Positions 54,201 to 64,000 of a stretch of DNA of 64,000 nucleotides are shown piece by piece. Location of the stretch: assembly GCA_907164885.2 (NCBI GenBank), contig OU015496.1, forward strand, positions 105,896,315-105,960,314. Direction: 5' to 3'. Numbering within the stretch: the stretch's first letter is position 1; every line of letters begins with the position of its first letter. The notes beneath the pieces were generated by a model. That model was given only the letters and a program-made list of their open reading frames with translations. It was not told the DNA's origin and ran no database searches. The stretch is from Dolomedes plantarius. Lineage: Eukaryota > Arthropoda > Arachnida > Araneae > Dolomedidae. Position numbers and translations under genes: made by a program.

Positions 54201-54454
54201 ATATCGCTCATTCGTTTCAACAACGTCATATCGTAAAAATCAGCGATTTTTAGTTATGCTTGTTTTCAGAATGCCCTGAAAGAGTAGTATATCCTTGCAA
54301 GATCATTATATCTCACCGCTCAATATTTAGCCTCTAGAGTGCAGAATTAAAATTTATTTTCAATACATTTCAATGTACTTTTAAACTTTCAAATCACTCT
54401 CCTGAAAAATCTTGTTTTTTGAGATATGACGTTGTTGAAAGGAGTGAGCGATAT
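54201..54454. mobile_element. MITE-like inverted repeat, 254 bp
   Basis: The 32-base ends ATATCGCTCATTCGTTTCAA and, inverted, ATATCGCTCACTCCTTTCAA differ at two positions overall. No clear duplication beyond TA. Superfamily unknown. Confidence 0.7.
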
Positions 54455-55128
54455 ATACCACTCTGAATTTTGCTTGGTAGAAGTTGACTTGTTAAGTTGA
54501 TATCTAAAAATTTACAAACATAAAAAGTAATATAATATGCTTAGGGGGATATTTAAAACATTCATGAGGTTGTTTCATAAATTTTTATTAAATTCACTTC
54601 ATCATACTCAAATTTTAAAAATATACTCTTTTTTTTTTTTTTTTTTGGGGGGGGGGGGGGAGGAGGGACAAATACTAAAATTTTAGTTCAATACAATTAA
54701 GATTTAAAAACATGTTTAATTTTTGATAAGAAAGAAATTAACCTGTTTGGGGTATTCTTTTTGAAGAGTTTCCATGTAAGTATTCATTATTCTTTTTTGT
54801 AAATGAACAGAACATTTTTTAGAAAATAAATGCTTTTAGACTGCATTGTTGAAATTCAAATAATACAAGACATTCTATACAATTCACTCTATATTACTTC
54901 GCATTTTTGTACGTTTTGGAAGATATTATTCAGCATATGCATGTTAATTTAACACCATAGTCTTACAAAATATCAATATCAGATTCACTGTAATGAAAAT
55001 GTTAATAAAATTATCAATACTTGTATAATGAATAAACTTTTGCAAAATAAATCTGTAAATATATATCATTACTAGGAAATAATATGAAAAGAAAACACAA
55101 AAATTTACATTCATTATGCAAAATTAAA

Positions 55129-55134
55129 TTTATT
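55129..55134 (-). terminator. Likely Nup88 polyadenylation signal
   Basis: AATAAA on the minus strand, 119 bases past the Nup88 stop codon. Confidence 0.5.
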
Positions 55135-55252
55135 TGCAATTTCAAATTTATGGTTATCTACAGATGAGAAATACCATGCATTCCAATGATAAAAAAGAAC
55201 ATAGTTTAAAAAAAAATTTTTTAAAATTAATATCGGAGCATAAGATCTTCAG

Positions 55253-55319
55253 TTATCCTAGTCCTAACTGCTTTTTTAGTAAATTTACACTCTCCATGAC
55301 ATCAGCTATAGACTCGCCT
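55253..55319 (-). CDS. NUP88: Nup88 last exon
   Basis: Encodes the C-terminus EGESIADVMESVNLLKKQLG plus LG and a TAA stop at 55253-55255. Acceptor TTTCTGTTTAG. Completes the split Glu codon left by the previous exon. Confidence 0.85.
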
Positions 55320-58300
55320 CTAAACAGAAAGGAGAAAGAAAAAAAAAATTATACAAATTATTAGAACTTTTGAGTTTTGTAAAACAATTCAATACATTAA
55401 TATACAGATATAACATAACACCCTTAATAAGGTTAATTCAAAATTTAAATAAAACTTATTTAAAAAGACACAACTATTCTGTCCCCTACACTTATTATAC
55501 TATGAAGCAAGCACAATGGAGAAATATAATTTCATACAGAATAGAAAAAATTGAGTTATTAATAACTTTTAATATAATTCATGGATACACTATAATTTAT
55601 GCATTATAATTATATCACTTATTTACCTAGGTGTTAAATAACTTAAAATTTTAACCTGCATTTGTATGGTTGAGATAACAAATTAGAATATTATATAAAT
55701 ATTTGACAAGATGGTTTCTAAGAAGTGTTTTTGAAGAAAACATGCCATAGTTTAGCTTTTATAGAGAATGTGTTCAACCAGCTTTTTTATAATAACATAA
55801 GGAAGTTGTATTAAATACAAGAGACCAAGATGATTTGTTCCACAATGTGATTTTTTAAAAATGTACATTTATATGCTTTTCGGTGATAGAAATTGTTGGT
55901 GTAAAATAATTCCATGCAATTAAAAAAAATATTCAACGACTTAGAAATAAAAAAAGTCTACTTATTAATTGCAACTTATCCTAGTTTTATTTATTTCTGT
56001 CTATACTGAGTAAAGTTAGATCAACTTTTTATTAATAGTTTGAGAGGTTCATTCTGTAGACATAATTGCACAATATATAAACTTTTTATTACATAATATA
56101 GATGGAGTAAAGTATGACATGAGCTAAAGGAATCTCAGAGACTTCAGAGAGACTGCATATCTGAGGTGGTCCCAGTTATAACTGCAAACGTAGAAACTGA
56201 AAATTCTATTACATGGTTGTAACTTTGTACGCACCAAACCATAACTAGAACTAAAAACCATCTTAACCTTTAGCTTATGGGGAACGTTTTTGTAAATTGC
56301 TCTTTAGGATAGAAAACTTTTACCTACTGCCTACCCCCCATTTTACGAATGGTCAGTGGAAAAAGTGGTTAATTGCTTTCTTACTGAAGTGGGATATGTG
56401 GAGAAGAATTTTGTCTTTCCCTAAATTCCCTACATCTGGAGCTGGTTTTAGTAAACAAATTCCAGATGTTACAAAAAAGGAGCGTTGCACATTTTCTTTG
56501 CTTATGATAGCATATGTTCTGTAAAAGCTTTTATGAATGAGGAATTTTTTTCATGTGACTTTTTAAGAAGGAAAAGGAATTTAAATTTTGAAATAATTAT
56601 AGGAAACTGACAAGAAAAGGTAAATCAAATGTAAAAAAAATCTGTCAAATATTAGAATTAATTTTTTTTTTCTAATTTCTGAACAGGTTTTCACACTAAA
56701 AGTTAATTATCTGCATATTTTGCTCATATATACTGTAAATATGAATTTGTATTCTCAAGGATAGTATAAATGTTCTTAAGTTCCATTTCAAGTCATTGTC
56801 AAGCCACCTGGACCTAGAAAAAGATTATATTTCCTAATTTTCCCACCTTCTTTAAAAAACGTATTCTAGTAAATAAATGTAAGCAGGTAAATTCATGCAC
56901 AAATGTAATAGTTTAAACTGAAATCGTTGTAATGAAGGTACACAAATTCATGATCTAATGTCTTCTTTTCTTATCAACAAAACCAAATGATTCTGTTCTC
57001 ATGATCTTTAAGATAGCCATACCTTAGTACAGGGCAATACAATCTTCTAAAAATTAGAGTAAAAATGTCCTCCAAAGAAAAAGCATTTATTGTGTACGAA
57101 TCTTGTTAAATCAGACAAAAGGAGACACACACACAATCACTAATAATATATACACACCCGATTCTCCTTTTTGCACGGATTTGAAATAACACGGTCCAAG
57201 AAAAAGAACCCATTATTCTTTTATACTTTTTTAATACTCTAACATGGTTTAAAAATCTCAAAAGAATAAAAAATATTAAATGCAATATTATCGAAGAGAA
57301 TTTCAATGAATGAAGATGATGTTTATAGTAATAATGATGAAGGTGTGGTTCCACTATCTGCAAGCACAATTCTAGAAGGCTTCCAACTAGCCAATAAACA
57401 CTGAAATCATTTCCTTGCAAATGATGGCAAAGTTGTACAAGCTGTGTCATACCAACATGATTTAAAAATGATTACGGCACGTTATACAGAATCTTATAAA
57501 GAACTAACAAAAACAAAATAACACTTTCTAATAACCGAATTCGTATTCAAAACCAGTGAAACGAATGAAATGCAAGATGTTCATTTTGTTCCAGATATAC
57601 TTGCAGACATGTTGCCACTCAATATTTCCATTGACAAGAGGAATTTTTCGCCACCGAAAAGAAGCAGTAAACGGGAACGTTTATCATCCAGTAGTGAAAC
57701 TGAATGACAGAATGTTATACCTATGGATGTATAAATAAAAAAAAATCTATTTTTAACCACTTCCGACTGCCGTACTTTTTCAATTTAAAAAATAACCCAT
57801 ATAAGCATAATTAAAATAAGATTTGTGGATTTGCTCTTACATATTTTTTAACAAATCCAAATTTCATGTGAAAATCAACATTTTTTATCATTAAGTATAT
57901 TTGAATGGAACATATCTCCCAATTTTATATGTTAGTTGTATCTCTTTTTTATACGGTAGTCTCTGGAACATATCTCTCGTGCAAAAAGAGAATTCTGTAT
58001 ATTTATATATATATTAAGTTGAAAGTGAAGTCCAAGACATGTAGGCATCCAAAATAAGAAGACCAGAAATAAATAGTTTAATAAGATTACTCTGGAAATG
58101 ACAAATTACCTGATTTGTCATTTCCAGATCCAAATAATTATAAATCTGAACCATCTTGGTATAACTTTTTTTAAAAACCCACCAAGACACTAAACAAAAT
58201 AATTTATTTTTAATAACCTGTGCTTGCTTTCGCAGAATATAGGCTGCAACTGATTAATTCTAGTTTTTTTTAAAATTATGGTATATAAAGAAAGCAGTAT

Positions 58301-61300
58301 CTCATTTACTTATTGTCTAATATATACCACTGTACTAAAAAAATTATTAGCTAAATTCTTAAAAGTGTCATGCATTGCATTATTACAATTTACTTAGAGT
58401 ATTGAGTTAATCACATTGGCTTCTGAAATAAATTATTTATTATTCAATGGCGATAAATTTTTTTGTAATTTTAGTTGTGTTAAACGTAATTATCAAGGAA
58501 ATTTATATTAAATACAAAAAGTTAAGCATTAATAAAATGATTTGGCATTAAAATTTTTAAAAAATTAACAAAAAAGAAACTGCTCTCTTTGGCTTGTGAA
58601 CAGTTCTCATATCACGTAGTTTAATTATAAAAACATTAAAACAGTAATGACACACACATAAAATATTAAAAGGAAAAAAATTACATAAACTTAATCTACT
58701 TACTCTTGAGATAATAATTCCTTTAAATGCTTCATTTGTGTCTCATTAAAACTAACATTTTTCAAATCATCTTCATATAGTAAACCTTTTCCAGAATTAT
58801 CAGCAAATTCCTGTAATTTTTCTTTCTGATATTTAAGTTTTTTCTTAATTTGATCTAAAGCACCCTCAAAAGTTTTTAAGTTTTCCTCATAGGTCAATAA
58901 AGTTTGCTTCATTTCAATTTCTGCTTTTGAAAGATATGGCAAATGAAGTTGCAATTTTTTCAAAACATTTTCAATTCTAAAAATAAAAAGAGAGAGAAAT
59001 TGCACCATAGCATAAAATTATACAAATAATTAAAATACATATATTTAAAAAAAAAAAAAACACTCTTTGAATCACAATTATAAATATTTTGCTAGAAATG
59101 CTTATAACAATATTTTCAAGTAATGCAGAAAAGGAATTTAAAATAAATTGTAAATAATACACTTCAGCATTTCAACTCCTTCCTATGTCAAACATAAATA
59201 TATAGATTTTGACTTTTAAAATCAATATCATATAAGTATATGAAAATTTTAATAACAAAATTTATAAATAAGTGTAGCAGAAAATTCAAATTAACAAAAT
59301 GTTTTAAGTGTGATTTAATTGTTAGTTCTTCAAAAACTAGGGTTCAAACAAATTTTTGGAAAGTAAAATTAAGAAATTTTAAATAGCATCCAACGAATGT
59401 TTGAGCCCCCCCAAGCAAAAGATATTTTTAGCTGCTTTTATGTTTTTTTTCAAATGCATATTTGGTGATGGTAAGTTATGTACTAAATTTTTGTTTAATT
59501 ACATAACGTAAAATATTTTTAGTCACAAAATCCATCATGCAGTAAACTAATTATTATGAATACAAAAGACTTAATTTGCTTTGAAAATAATGATATTCTT
59601 ATCATCTGTGAACTCTTTATATTCTCACCTGAATCAACTCAAATGATCAGCTATACTTCTGCCAGTATTTTAATAAACAATTTAATATTTCATCAATGAA
59701 AAAAATAAAAGACTAATAAAAGACCAAGGAGTAAAGAGACAAGACATTGTGAAAATGTATCTAATTCAGACTGATATTTGATGAGGGTCACTGGGTTAAA
59801 AGCTACATTTAAAAAAAATCTTTTACTGTTTACCACACAATTATAATTAAATAAAATGAACTGAATCTGAACACATTGTTTACCTACATACAAAAATTTA
59901 TCTAAACAATCAACAAAAAATGCAAAAACTGAATTGATTTCATACAACATGTTGGTTTGAGTGCAAACATTCCACCGATCAGAGAAAATAAAATTGGAAG
60001 ATTGGTTACACATGGTTTGCTGTGCTAGTAAAAGACATGAAAAGAAATTAAACAGAGCAGATATTTTGATCAAATCCTGATGAGTACAATTGAATACCTC
60101 TGTGTCTAGGCTGGATATGGACATGTCAAATCTGCAGACCAGAAAGTCCCTCTATGAGGTCAGAGAGGGTACGATCCTCCCAGCTGTCTTTCCTGGGGTT
60201 GCTCGGTCAAAACTGAAGTGGCACCTGGCTAAATCAGACTCTAACCCTTGTGGTGCCATTGTAAACTAGAGCTGCACCCTTCAGCCCACTAGCCTACATG
60301 GACCTATTCTGGAATACTTCCAGCCAAGGGGCATTATAAACAACAACAGAGCAGGTATATTGGAATTCTTAGAAATTTTAAAGAATACACAAGGTTGATT
60401 CTAAAAAGCATGAGGTCCAAAATTTAATTCTAAATCTCAAACAGATGAAATTTGAAGTAAAGGAAATTTTAAGCACCCTATGAACTTTGAAAAGACAGTA
60501 GTGTTAGCAATGGCGGAGGCCTTGACATTTCAGATTTACCATGTGTTCTCATCTCTGTGGGTTCTTCCCACAGCAATCACCATAAGTTGAACATGATTAA
60601 TTATGTATGGTGTGCATTTCTATTCTTTTAGCAGATCAAAGCAGAGCATTTTGTCGGAACAAACAAGCTGACGTTCCAGAGTTAACAATGAGTGTATAAT
60701 TTATGTCAAAGGCAACAACAAATCTTGTCTTTACTTTTTAAATGGTTTTAAAATAAAAGAAGTGTAATGCTCATTCATCTGGTCTTCATTTTCCCATTCT
60801 CACCCTAACTTTACTTCATCTTTTAGAGGAAGAAAGTTACCCTTCATGTAATAAGTTGTTCCAACCATAAATCTCAAGATTTTGTTTTTGATCTTGCAGA
60901 ACTAAAGTATACATATTATATTCCTAGAATTATAAATTTGACAATGCTTTTGTAATTCTCTGTAAAAGCTGATGGTTTCATTGCATATTAAAAATATCAC
61001 ATTTCTTCACTGAAACTTGTGATGTAAGACATTCTTTCTCTCTCTCAAGATCTTTCATAAGTGAGCTGCTAATATGAGTTATGGCAAAAGCCTTAAAAGG
61101 TAGCTTGAACACTTTGACTCTTACATTGTACAGTTAAAACTGAATTGTTCAATAATGATGCCCCAATGTAAATCATGGGTTGACCCTCTAAATAAGTCAT
61201 TTTGAGAGTAACACAAACAAAAGTTTTCTTCTCATGACAGTTCAGATACAAAATGGTTATTCATTTGAACAACACTTAGCAATACATATTATTTATCATA

Positions 61301-61726
61301 ACCTTTTCTGAATAAATAAAACTGTTTACTGTAAAATCATAATCACATTTCAAACAATAAAAATTAAATTATTTTTCACAGAAAATTTAAAGACTTTTCA
61401 CATTTCCTTATTTATAGAAGTTTTAATAATCAGACTTTGAAAATGGCCAGTTAGAATGTTTCATTTTGCTACAACTTAGTTATATTTTAACCGTTGCAAA
61501 TAATCATGGATTGCAATCATTAATGTCAAGAAATACTGCAAAACTTAAACAATAATAAGAAATATGTTCATTTTCATACCTTTTTTGTAAATCTTGTTGA
61601 GTAGCTTGTGCATCTTCAAACTTTTCTGCTAAATGTTCTACACCTCTCCTTAGGTTTTCCTTCTCTTGCTCACAACGTTTAAAGTCATTTAATTGATACT
61701 CTTTCTGCTGAGCTAAAATTTTAATT
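55253..61726 (-). CDS. NUP88: Nucleoporin Nup88, C-terminal part (3 exons, 161 residues)
   Basis: Nup88 is a coiled-coil nucleoporin on the cytoplasmic face of the nuclear pore. It anchors Nup214 and takes part in CRM1-dependent export (family knowledge). Three GT-AG exons join in frame: 61580-61726, 58704-58976 and 55253-55319. They give a mostly charged, Gln/Lys/Glu-rich coiled coil. KRCEQEKENLRRGVEHLAEK matches human YCREERKSLREMAERLADK. LQLHLPYLSKAEIEMKQTL matches LHSFHSELPVLSDSERDMKK. The end, LKELLSQEGESIADVMESV, matches LKEEGEHIREMVKQIND. The N-terminal beta-propeller exons must lie beyond 61726, perhaps beyond the window; I see none up to 64000. I rate the family call as strong because three separate exons match in order. 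Confidence 0.87.
55320..57300 (-). other. Nup88 last intron, distal part; nothing recognised
   Basis: About 2 kb of AT-rich intron without a recognisable element. Confidence 0.6.
57306..57735 (+). pseudogene. Probable processed pseudogene of an unidentified protein
   Basis: From ATG at 57306 one frame reads NEDDVYSNNDEGVVPLSAST and continues through FQLANKH, a TGA, HDLKMITARYTESYKELTK, a TAA, HFVPDILADMLPLNISIDKR and SPPKRSSKRERLSSSSETE. Each stop lies where one base change would restore a sense codon, and the frame does not shift. It is intronless and is followed at about 57733 by ATAAATAAAAAAAAA, an A-rich tail. It runs antisense to Nup88 inside its intron. I do not recognise the parent gene. 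Confidence 0.5.
57740..58703 (-). other. Nup88 last intron, proximal part
   Basis: AT-rich. Contains a 15-bp hairpin at 58092-58127 (CTGGAAATGACAAAT and its complement with a 6-base loop). Nothing else. Confidence 0.6.
58704..58976 (-). CDS. NUP88: Nup88 penultimate exon (coiled coil)
   Basis: 273 bases encoding RIENVLKKLQLHLPYLSKAE and on to LKELLSQE. Acceptor ATTTTTAG, donor GTAAGT. Without splicing, the frame would end at once in TAA (GAGTAA); the good donor and the matching last exon argue for splicing. Confidence 0.9.
58977..60107 (-). other. Nup88 intron; nothing recognised
   Basis: AT-rich intron without recognisable elements. The 143-codon minus-strand frame at 59693-60124 has no coding character. 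Confidence 0.6.
60108..60350 (+). repeat. SINE-like element, copy C
   Basis: Starts AGGCTGGATATGGACATGTC, contains CCTGGGGTTGCTCGGTCAAA, and ends in an AAACAACAACA tail. It is the best preserved of the three copies in the body. It lies in a Nup88 intron. Confidence 0.65.
60351..61579 (-). other. Nup88 intron; nothing recognised
   Basis: AT-rich, slightly less so at 60480-60900, with no frame or repeat I can support. Confidence 0.55.
61580..61726 (-). CDS. NUP88: Nup88 antepenultimate exon (coiled coil)
   Basis: 147 bases encoding IKILAQQKEYQLNDFKRCEQ and on to QQDLQKR. Acceptor ATGTCCATCAG, donor GTATGA. It aligns with human LLCDQKKKQLEDLSYCREE. Confidence 0.88.
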
Positions 61727-62308
61727 CTGATGGACATAGAAAAAATTAGTAACACATGCCAGTAACAAAGAGAAAAAAATAAAGTTTTTCGTTTTAATAT
61801 TTAAGTTGAAAATGATGTACTGATCACATCATCAGGCACAGTTTGATTTTTTTAAATCCGAGTTCAGTATAACATTTTAATCATTGTCATTTACTGAATG
61901 TACAGAAACAGAGGCTAAAACTACTCTATTAGTAGATAAAATTATATATAAAGGTATACAATAAATAAAATATTTATTTAAGTTCTTTTCAAAAGGGTAT
62001 GAGGGTATGATATTTTGAAAACAGAAAAAAGAGGATTTTTTTTTTTTTCAAAGTACTACTAATTGCATGCAATATAAAAAGTGAATCCTTAGAATTTTAG
62101 ACAGGTAAATAATAATGAATACCTCAGGAAATTGTCAAATTAAAACCAATACAGGATGAAAAAAAATTATCCACATATTTAAATTTTTTTCCTTCAATAT
62201 AGAACAAAATTAACAATAGTGAATTTGCAATCATATCAGACTTATGCAGAGATAGAGTACAAGCCTGTTCTACCTATAATTCCCAGAGACACACTTATAA
62301 TATATATA
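61727..62308 (-). other. Upstream Nup88 intron sequence; nothing recognised
   Basis: AT-rich with short A and T runs; no further Nup88 exon found. Confidence 0.55.
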
Positions 62309-62310
62309 TA

Positions 62311-63270
62311 CTCGTATAGTCAATAAGTTCGGGGACTACCCTCCCCCCTCATGCCTGGTGTGTGGGGGAACCGAAATAACGATGTGGTTTGCAAGTCTGG
62401 TTATCTGCGTATGCGTGACACATCACATGATGCTTTGCACAACTGCTAAGGCACGCAGCTCACCATTTGGCTGCAGACTGTCAGCCTATGATGTTGATGT
62501 AGCAAAATGTCCTTTTTGGAGCAACGTTCCAACATTAAATTCTGCTACAAATTAGGAAAGACCACTGCAGAAACGTTACGGTTACTGCAAAAAACGTATC
62601 GAGACGAAGCTATGTGCATATCGAAAGTTTTCAAATGGTACAGCTTGTTTAAAAATGGGAGAGATGCTGTTGCAGATGATCCGCGAAGTGGGTGGCCAGT
62701 GACCCCCACAAATGGAGGCGAACATCTAACAGGTAGGAGCAGTGGTTGGTTGATTGAAGTTTATGGGCGCAAGGTACAGAAAGGACAAACTGTGCCAAAC
62801 ACAAGGTAACATCGTCAACAAATGGTATGTACAGGTTCTTTGTTGTCTCTGGGAGGCAATCCGTGGTAAACGTCCACACGTTTGGAAATCCAACATGTGG
62901 ATGTTGTTGCCTGACAATGTTCCAGTGCACCGATCCCTGATGGTGCAACAAGCCCTTGCTAAACACGGCACCACAATTCTGCCACATCCCCCGTATTCCC
63001 CAGACCTCATTCCTTGCGATTTCTACCTGTTCCCGAAACTGAAAGATCACATCAAGGGCAAGCGGTTTGTAAATGCCGAAGAAGTGATGCCAACAGCGAC
63101 AACCGCTCTACGACAGCTCTCACGCAACGGTTTCCAGAAGCTGTAATAATGCTGGCAGATGTGTATAGTTGTGGAAGGACATTATTTTGAAGGTGATTGT
63201 GTTCAGAAGACTTTGTAAGTGTATTCGTTGTTGTAGTAAATAAAGTCCCCGAATTCATTGACTGTACGAG
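62311..63270 (+). mobile_element. mariner transposon with internal deletion, 960 bp
   Basis: CTCGTATAGTCAATAAGTTC at the left and, inverted, CTCGTACAGTCAATGAATTC at the right; both continue GGGGACT. TA on each side (62309-62310, 63271-63272). Full-length mariners are about 1.3 kb, so roughly 350 bases are missing. Confidence 0.9.
62508..63147 (+). pseudogene. mariner transposase, internally deleted
   Basis: The N-terminal helix-turn-helix part is clear: MSFLEQRSNIKFCYKLGKTT and FKWYSLFKNGRDAVADDPRS. After about codon 65 the sequence jumps, via a short unalignable stretch, to the C-terminal catalytic region in another frame: EAIRGKRPHVWKSNMWMLLP, DNVPVHRSL (second Asp) and PPYSPDLIPCDFYLFPKLKD (third Asp). 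The segment with the first catalytic Asp is gone. It could at most serve as a substrate for another mariner. Confidence 0.88.
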
Positions 63271-63272
63271 TA

Positions 63273-64000
63273 CACACACACATATATATATATATATGAA
63301 AGATATAAAATTTAAGTTGATCCCCTGTAAATTTTCTTCCCTTCCCATGCTTAAGATCGCATTACCAAATTCTGTTTTCAAGAACCCAGGAATATTTTTC
63401 ATAGCGTCAGCAATTCCTGGGCAAGCCACGAAACTGTACGACTACTTTTCTATGCCCAAATAAGGTAATCGTCCTGCACAACTGATGCAGCTTGCAAAAA
63501 ACATCTTTGGTCAGCAAATTCTTAACTCTTATAATTTCTAAAATATTTTATAAAGATGAGAAAATATTCATGTGGATAATTTAAAGACTCAAATGCAAAA
63601 AACATTGATTAAAACATGGAAGAGAAACGAAGAAAGAACATACATCATACAAAATGAAAGAAAGCAAATTTAACTTTTACGCGACTTATTTTTACAGAGG
63701 CTCCGAGAAATTATATTTATTTATCACTCATTATTGAGGCGAGAAAGGAAAAAGACATTTGTTCATCCACAAAAATTTTCTTTTGAAGTGGCGGGAGGAA
63801 TTTGTTTTAACCTCCTTTCCAACTTCATAGTCGGCATTCCTCAGCAAACGTGAGGATACACGGTTGTTTGAGAGAAATGTGATTTGTTTGTTAGAAGTAA
63901 GGTATGTTTCAGGTATAAAATGTGTATTGCTATTGAAACGAATTTTGATGTAATGAAGTTGTTTTATTAATGTAACAGTACTTTGAAGAAAAAGAAGAGA
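63273..64000. other. End of window; one coding-like patch, otherwise unassigned
   Basis: At 63330-63430 both strands are open. The minus strand reads ACPGIADAMKNIPGFLKTEF and the plus strand LPNSVFKNPGIFFIASAIPG; neither is recognised. The stretch at 63780-63905 is less AT-rich and ends near a GTATG donor-like site at about 63901, so it could be a non-coding first exon. Unproven. Confidence 0.25.

Noticed and set aside
57106..57450. Minus-strand 114-codon ORF as a gene
   Set aside because: The opposite strand has the better coding character (the retropseudogene); this frame is its complement plus hydrophobic intron translation.
58700..58702. Nup88 ending at the TAA right after exon 58704-58976
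   Set aside because: The TAA lies within a GTAAGT donor, and a downstream exon (55253-55319) supplies the conserved family C-terminus in phase.
59693..60124. Minus-strand 143-codon ORF
   Set aside because: Phe/Leu/Cys-rich, typical of open frames in AT-rich intron. No acceptor or donor context, and its start runs into the SINE copy.
1..64000. CRISPR arrays, operons, phage or bacterial features
   Set aside because: No regularly spaced repeats and no bacterial-type gene clusters; spliced genes and eukaryotic transposons throughout.

Overview
This is an AT-rich, intron-rich animal nuclear sequence, almost certainly from an arthropod. The long introns, the crowd of Tc1/mariner, pogo, hAT, piggyBac, Helitron and SINE copies, and the style of the Tc1 and mariner transposases would suit an arachnid, but the order is a guess. 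Three host genes are recognisable; most of the rest is intron and mobile DNA.

Layout. (1) 1-5100: the 3' end of a jockey-type LINE, a SINE, a hAT MITE with a perfect 8-bp target duplication, and an unrecognised 140-codon ORF between two identical 73-bp direct repeats. (2) 5319-40294, minus strand: a heterogeneous nuclear ribonucleoprotein L gene (hnRNP L; Drosophila smooth family). I assembled 14 coding exons that join into one open frame of 468 codons. Its introns carry a Helitron with a Tc1 and a pogo element inside it, a broken piggyBac, a broken FAM200/ZBED5-like hAT, pogo-type MITEs, a roughly 490-bp inverted repeat and a 97-bp foldback. (3) 40295-40915: a 620-bp divergent promoter region. 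(4) 40916-41485, plus strand: an intact, intronless ribosomal protein L9 gene. (5) 43500-54454: a transposon cluster with two nearly complete Tc1/mariner elements, two non-autonomous elements with perfect 8-bp target duplications, a SINE, a decayed Tc1 and a MITE. (6) 55253-61726, minus strand: the last three exons of nucleoporin Nup88, with a probable processed pseudogene in one intron. (7) 62311-63270: an internally deleted mariner in the next Nup88 intron or upstream of it.

The host genes are housekeeping genes of RNA processing, translation and nuclear transport; hnRNP L and RpL9 start head to head. The most interesting host feature is intron 4 of hnRNP L. It starts with an exact U12-type 5' splice sequence and ends with an exact U12 branch-point sequence. 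A U2-type GT-AG pair overlaps these sites, and both ways of splicing keep the frame. This looks like a U2/U12 twintron inside the beta3 strand of RRM2. Second, the RRM1 exons expected between exons 2 and 3 are not visible, yet exon 2 joins exon 3 in frame.
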